A DNA stretch of 64,000 nucleotides from assembly GCF_021462225.1 (NCBI RefSeq), contig NC_061797.1:41806147-41870146 (forward strand). Reading direction: 5' to 3'. The stretch comes from Girardinichthys multiradiatus (lineage: Eukaryota > Chordata > Actinopteri > Cyprinodontiformes > Goodeidae). A program made the translations under genes and the position numbers. This document shows, in pieces, positions 58,426 through 64,000 of the stretch (position 1 is the first letter of the stretch; each line of letters begins with the position of its first letter). The notes below the pieces were generated by a model. The model was given only the letters and a program-made list of their open reading frames with translations. It did no database searches and was not told the DNA's origin.

Positions 58426-58494
58426 CAGCTGACGCTTAGCAAGACTGACGGTTTCCCAGCGGCAGCGGCAGCGACGATCTGACGGTCGGCCAGG

Positions 58495-61400
58495 ATGCCT
58501 TTCTCCGAGCTGTATTTTAACGTCGATAATGGCTACCTGGAGGGGCTGGTCAGGGGATTCAAAGCCGGAATACTGTCCCAGGCCGATTACTTAAACCTGG
58601 TTCAATGTGAGACTCTGGAAGGTGAGTTAAAGGAGACTGAAGCTAACGGCTGAAAGCTAACACCAGCGGTCTCAATACTCAATAGGTTAGCTTACCTCGG
58701 GTTGAGGAAATTAGGGCTTCTAACTGCTCTTATGGTGACTCGGTTTTATTTATTTGGTTATTTGTATTCGTCATTAAACACAGAATAACAATTCTTGCTG
58801 AAAACGTCAAACGATCGTGGAACTTTGCTTTCGTCTATGCTAGCATCTGAATGTTAGCTAGCGATTGTCTGTTAACACCGAATATAGGAACACGTTCCCG
58901 AGATTTTTAAATGTTGTTTTTTTTTAGAGGAAGTAAGGCAGCTTTTACACTGTGGCGTCAAGCCCCTTTTAAAATACCCATTCCCTGTTTATTTTTTTCA
59001 TTGGCGTTTTTATTGGGTTTAAAAATCAATGCACCTGTTAAACCTGTCAGTTTGTTTACATGTTAGCATTTATCAAATATCTTTTCAGTTTTCCTAAGTC
59101 CATCTCTTATTTATGATGCTAAACGTACTCGTATTGCTGCTTCAGTTGTCTCTTTTATTTCTAACCAAGTAGATTTCCTAATGTCATTTAAATCTCAGTT
59201 AAATGAGGTGAAATGACATATGCTTTATTATAAATACTTTTTTATGAAGATATTATGTCAGTGTGCATTAAAACTAAATGCAATAAATACTTCAGAATTG
59301 TGGGGTTTAGTATGTGCCTTTTAACTGTTAAAACAAAGCTCTGTAAGTGCAAATTATGCACAATTAAAGTAATCATAAAAGCCTTTAAAATGTGTGGAGA
59401 TGTTCTTCACATTCATACTTTGATTGATGGATCAAATGGAACGATTCAAGTTCTGTGTTATGACCAATTTTTTAACAACATAACTCCCGTCACTCTTCAT
59501 GAATCTGTATTGATGGCAGAAAAAAACTCAAAATTCACGATTGAACACGTAATGAAAGAACTTTGTTAAATAAAGACAAGAACCTCAGCACATAAAGTGT
59601 GGGTATGTATCTGGTGCATCATTAGCAGCAACCTATTGTATAGAGTATCTATTGGAACAAGTATTTTAGTCCCTAAAGTTAAATTTAGGATTAATACAGC
59701 ATTTTTATCTTCCTCATATTTATGAATAATTTACTAATAAAAAATGTCTAAAAAAAAATGTTGCTTCACTTCAAGCTAAAGTAGTAACTTTGCACCTAGA
59801 GAAGCTTGGAAAATACATTTTTCAGGATTCAGCTCAGTCAGATTTTCTTTGGCTCCGAATACATTTTTATTAACAGATGATCTGACGAATTGCTTAAAAT
59901 TGTTCATAGAAGCACATTCTCATGCCACCCAGGGTATTATAATCATCTTATTTTCTCCATGTGTTTCCCCCTGCAGACCTGAAGCTCCATCTTCAGAGCA
60001 CAGACTATGGAAGCTTCCTCGCCAACGAGGCGTCCCCCCTCACCGTGTCCGTTATTGACGACAAGCTGAAGGAGAAGATGGTGGTGGAGTTTCGCCACAT
60101 GAGGAACCAGTCGTACGAACCTCTGGCCAGCTTTATGGATTTTATCACGTAAGTGGAAATCTGTTCCAACAGTACTTCTGACTGGTTACTTGTCTTTCAG
60201 TTACAGGAACAGTTAAGTGACATTCTGCAATGTATGTTCAAAACAGAGATTCAACAAACAAGAAGTAAGCACTAATTTAAAAATCTAGATTTGCTGATTA
60301 ACACCAATTATCTTTGTAAAGAGCACCAGAGAGATTAAAATACATTTTAGTTTTATTTAAACCTATTTCTTGGCTGTAAACGCATAAAAACTACATTTCT
60401 AAAATTCAGGTTCTTGTGGTTTGTAGGTACAGCTATATGATTGATAACGTCATCCTGCTGATCACGGGCACCCTGCACCAGAGGGCCATCTCTGAACTGG
60501 TACCAAAGTGTCACCCGCTGGGCAGCTTCGAGCAGATGGAGGCGGTCAACATCGCTCAGACCCCCGCTGAGCTCTACAATGCCATCCTGGTGGATACACC
60601 TCTGGGTATGTAAGGCTACATGAACTCACCGACTGAGAAAAACTGTTGAGTAATGTCTCATGTTGATTATAAAAAAGCCTAAAAAGTATAATAATTATTT
60701 TTTTTGTCCAGCTGCATTCTTCCAGGATTGTATATCTGAGCAGGACCTGGACGAAATGAACATCGAAATCATTCGTAACACACTTTACAAGGTAAACCCT
60801 CTTATCACACTGATAATTGGGCTTTATTTGTCATCCAGTTTAACTGATAAAATATGGACTAAACTTTATCTGTGTGAATTGACAGACCTATTTACAGAAC
60901 ATCATAGTAACAGTTTGAGTTCCTAAACAGGTTTCTGTTTTTTCAGGCTTACTTGGAAGCTTTCTATAAGTTCTGTTCTAACCTAGGAGGAACGACTGCT
61001 GACACTATGTGTCCAATACTGGAGGTGAGTCTGTGATGAAAACATGCAAAAATAATAACTCAGCAATCAAGTTGTTGGTGCTTTTGCCACATATAAAAGA
61101 AACCTACAGAATAAAGTACAAAGGATGCTTTAAAGTATTTGAGCTGAATAGATCTTGTGTCCTCCTTGTTTGTCTAAATGCACAGACTCACTTTTATTTT
61201 ATTTGTATCTGTTTCTGCTGCAGTTTGAGGCTGACAGAAGAGCTTTTATCATCACCATCAACTCATTCGGTACAGAGTTGTCCAAAGAAGACCGAGCCAA
61301 GCTCTTCCCTCACTGCGGCAAGCTCTATCCAGAAGGTCTGGCCCAACTGGCCCATGCCGATGACTACGAGCAGGTCAAGGCTGTTGCTGATTATTATCCT

Positions 61401-61932
61401 GTAAGTCCAATAACCTTCAGTAAAATAATATCACCTGTTGGTTAAATCTGTAACGAGCTTCATTGTGTGCTTTTCTCCTTTTGAAGAAGGATCAACATTA
61501 TCTTCCTTTTTAACTTTACAGCAGGGGGGAGTTATTAACATAGAACAAAATCTTACTGGTGAAATAGTTTTAATTTAATGTAAATGGTTTGTTTTAGTGG
61601 CTGGGAAACTGTTTTTTAATTTGCATTTCTTTCTAGAAAAGAAGTTGGACTTTTCTTAACACAGCAAAAAATCTGAATTTATTCATATCAAACATCATTA
61701 GAAATAAATATGACAGCTAATTAATCCAGAGTAGGTCCACCAGGGGTTGCTGTCTCACTCCCCACATGTTTCCATCGCTTTTTTTTTTACATTTGTTTTT
61801 ATATATATATACTTATAAGTAGTGTTATTTTTTCTTTTCTTTCCCTGTCTTCAGGAATACAAACTGCTGTTCGAAGGCGCCGGGAGCAACCCAGGAGATA
61901 AAACCTTGGAGGACCGCTTCTTTGAGCATGAG
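58495..61932 (+). CDS. atp6v0d1: V-type H+-ATPase V0 subunit d1 (partial, seven of the expected eight coding exons)
   Basis: Exons: 58495-58621, 59977-60148, 60427-60605, 60712-60791, 60947-61024 (start approximate by 1 bp), 61224-61400 and 61855-61932. All have GT-AG boundaries. The 891 coding nucleotides give 297 residues of about 350. The start ([20 protein letters not shown]) differs from the mammalian MSFFPELYFN by one residue less, and the rest is nearly identical, including [19 protein letters not shown], [20 protein letters not shown] and [20 protein letters not shown] segments. Subunit d sits on the cytosolic face of the V0 ring and couples it to the central stalk of V1 in lysosomal and endosomal proton pumps. 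The last exon, with the C-terminal ~53 residues, is not found before the window ends. Intron 7 (61933 onward) carries a LINE fragment. The d1 rather than d2 assignment rests on the near-identity to d1 that I recall. Confidence 0.96.
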
Positions 61933-63015
61933 GTGAGTCATTACATCCCTTTTAGAGGAGCTGGCTCATTCTGAGAACTGTTCATCAGTCCTGAATCACA
62001 GTCATGGGACTGAGAGTTTTACAAGAAAAAGGTGACTGAAGGCAACTACGGACTAAATTAAGGAAATTGGCCTGCCAGTTTGGTTGTTCATAAGTAGCCA
62101 TATTTGATTTTATTCCAAAGTCATAAGAATCAAAATTTCTAATTTTTTTTATATCATGCAAAAATTACCATTAATTAAAAAAATTTATTACTGTTTCTTT
62201 TTGCTGCTTTAACACCACAAACAGTCACATTTTCTAGTGAATTAATAATTATGGTCATGTCAGTTAGAGCAGCTCTGATTTCATTTACCTTTTTTAAGTC
62301 TCGATTGTTGCTGTTATCAATCTGTTCTGAGATCCACATTGCTTTTGTGTTTCTCAGGTTTACTGTTGCAGGTTTTAACTTTGTGTAATATCACAGGTCT
62401 ATGCAGCGCTGTGTCAAATAGACCTGAGCTTTATGGACCTTAATATGAGTGATGGTTGCTGGTCTACCATCTGTTTTTTGAGACCTGACATATTTCCTAA
62501 TATTTCCTGTCAGTGAGGGAGAAATGTAGCCTGCTTTCAGCCAGCTAACCAGCAATGCACACTTTGATTGGGAGAGGGTCTACATTGCATTATGATATTC
62601 TCCTAACTGTAAGCATGAGACTAATTTTAGTGGTTTTATAACTGTGGTGTACCTTAATGCTGGTAACCAGCCGTTCCAACTGCATTTGACGTTTTCACAC
62701 TGATTAAGTGGTTGAACCAGCAGGCAGAGATAAAGCAGACGGAGCCCATAACTCTTAATGATGACCCTATTTTAGTTTAGCTAAATGTTGATGACCTAGT
62801 TGGTACGAGCTTCTGTTTCTGATAGGTTATGTGTTTCCAGTGTGCAAAATATACACAATCTTGAACACAGTTACTGTTCTAAAATGGTTGTTCTGCTGTC
62901 TCCTTCATGGTGACCTGTGACAGTGAAGGAGAAATCCTGTCTGGTTCCTATGGAACGGTGTTGTAAAGACATTGTGTTGAAAACAGAGCACTGCATCTGA
63001 ATGCATTCTGAAAAG
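61933..63015. other. Intron 7 of atp6v0d1, non-coding
   Basis: No exon-like coding segment continues the d1 protein here. AT-rich sequence without a recognised repeat up to the LINE fragment. Confidence 0.5.
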
Positions 63016-63019
63016 TCAC

Positions 63020-63770
63020 TGGTTGAAAATTATTCCGTGGTGGCAGGGCTTCGGGCGTGGATGAGATCCACCCTGTGTACCTCAAGTCTCTGGATGTTGT
63101 GGGGCTGTCATGGTTGACACGCTTCTTCAACATTGCGTCGGGGACAGTGCCTCTGGACTGGCAGACTGGGGTGGTGGTCCCCCTTCATAAGAAGGGGGAC
63201 CGGAGGGTGTGTTCCAACTACAGGGGGATCACACTCCTCAGCCTCCCTGGTAAGGTCTACGCCAGGGTATTGGAGAGGAGAGTCCGACCAATAGTCGAAC
63301 CTCGGCTTCAGGAGGAGCAGTGTGGTTTTTGTCCCGGCCGTGGAACACTGGACCAGCTCTATACCCTCTACAGGGTACTCGAGGGTTCATGGGAGTTTGC
63401 CCAACTGGTTCACATGTGTTTTGTGGACCTGGAGAAGGCATTCGACTGTGTCCCTCGTGATGCCCTGTGGGGGGTGCTCCAGGAGTACGGAGTCAGGAGC
63501 CCTTTTTAATGGGTCATCCGGTCTCTGTACAAGCGGAGCAGGAATTTGGTTCGCATTGCCGGCACTAAGTCGGACCTGTTCATAACTTTTATGGACAGGA
63601 TTTCTAGGTGCAGTCAAGGCCCGGAGGGGGTCTGGTTTGGGGACCAGTGGATTTTGTCTCTTGGCTGGCCTTGGGCTCCCCCCTGAGGAGCCGAAGGAGG
63701 TGTCTGGGGAGAGGGACATCTGGGTGTCTCTACTAAGTCTGCTGCCCCCACGACCCAGTCCCAGATAATG
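63020..63770 (+). mobile_element. Non-LTR retrotransposon fragment in intron 7 of atp6v0d1
   Basis: The plus frame at 63057-63509 encodes reverse-transcriptase motifs: DEIHPVYLKSLDVVG, then DWQTGVVVPLHKKGDRR, NYRGITLLSLPGKVYARVLE, EEQCGFCPGRGTLDQLY and VDLEKAFDCVPR, which contains the first catalytic Asp. The remainder up to about 63770 is frameshifted and internally deleted (no Tyr/Phe-x-Asp-Asp box is seen). Its end resembles the usual C-terminal Pro-rich segment of the same family. This is one of the most common fish LINE families, but I do not assign a clade. It is in the same orientation as the host gene. Confidence 0.85.
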
Positions 63771-64000
63771 ACTCCTGTTCTTCTGCCTCTTTGTTTTAAA
63801 TGAAAAAATCTGACCTGAAAGCTCTTGCCCTAAGCATTTAAACTGTTACTGTGGAGGAGTCTGATGCAAGGAATAAGAGTTTGCAGGTCAGTGTAATCAC
63901 ACCTTAACGTATTCGGTCATTTGTAACTCTTGAACACACATAAAGTTAAGTTGAGTCAAGATAGCAGCACAGATTTGATCTTTAAATGATGTGAGTGAAG
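63771..64000. other. Continuation of intron 7 to the window end
   Basis: No coding sequence that continues subunit d1 is seen. Nothing else recognised. Confidence 0.4.

Noticed and set aside
59255..59569. 104-codon plus-strand open frame in intron 1 of atp6v0d1
   Set aside because: The composition is intron-like, with no recognisable motif. The frame of subunit d1 is complete without it, with matching phases between exon 1 and exon 2.

Overview
The window is vertebrate genomic DNA, almost certainly from a ray-finned (teleost) fish. The evidence is intron-split genes with GT-AG junctions, a V-ATPase d1 subunit almost identical to the vertebrate protein, single-coding-exon UGT5-type glucuronosyltransferases, and a repeat load typical of teleosts: Tc1-like transposons, L2-type and Rex1-type LINEs, and a class I-like endogenous retrovirus. 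There are no bacterial operons, CRISPR arrays or similar systems. Most of the sequence is intronic, intergenic or transposon-derived.

Layout. (1) 1-16.2 kb is AT-rich non-coding DNA with old Tc1 and SINE-like remnants and two stretches that look like regulatory DNA. It probably belongs to the first intron of a minus-strand gene whose signal-peptide exon lies at 16218-16293, next to a GC-rich promoter. (2) 18.3-20.2 kb holds a two-exon, plus-strand, CALHM-family channel-like gene with a Tc1-like element in its intron. (3) 22.7-27.0 kb holds a UGT pseudogene and an intact UGT, both on minus. (4) 27.3-50.9 kb is a transposon-rich block that separates the two intact UGTs: several L2 copies, a Tc1 element with 200-bp terminal inverted repeats, a minisatellite, and a nearly full-length L2 element split by a 6.97-kb endogenous retrovirus, followed by LINE and Tc1 fragments and a solo LTR. 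(5) 51.05-52.64 kb is a second intact UGT on minus, with a probable 5' untranslated exon near 53.7 kb. (6) 54.2-58.3 kb holds a Rex1 fragment, a possible hAT remnant and satellites. (7) 58.5 kb to the window end holds atp6v0d1 on plus: seven of the expected eight coding exons are visible, and the last lies beyond the window.

Functionally, the two UGTs and the pseudogene form a tandem array of ER-membrane detoxification enzymes, atp6v0d1 is a housekeeping proton-pump gene, and the CALHM-like gene encodes a small four-pass membrane protein. The clearest structural observation is the retrovirus-in-LINE nesting. The provirus has TG...CA LTRs, a primer-binding site matching tRNA-Tyr, a polypurine tract and a perfect 5-bp target duplication, and the LINE reading frame can be followed across the insertion. 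I found no convincing new biological system. The most useful leads are the UGT that lost its usual Ser-Leu-Gly donor-loop motif, the short CALHM-like protein, the unidentified signal-peptide exon, and the CLEAR-like E-box upstream of atp6v0d1.
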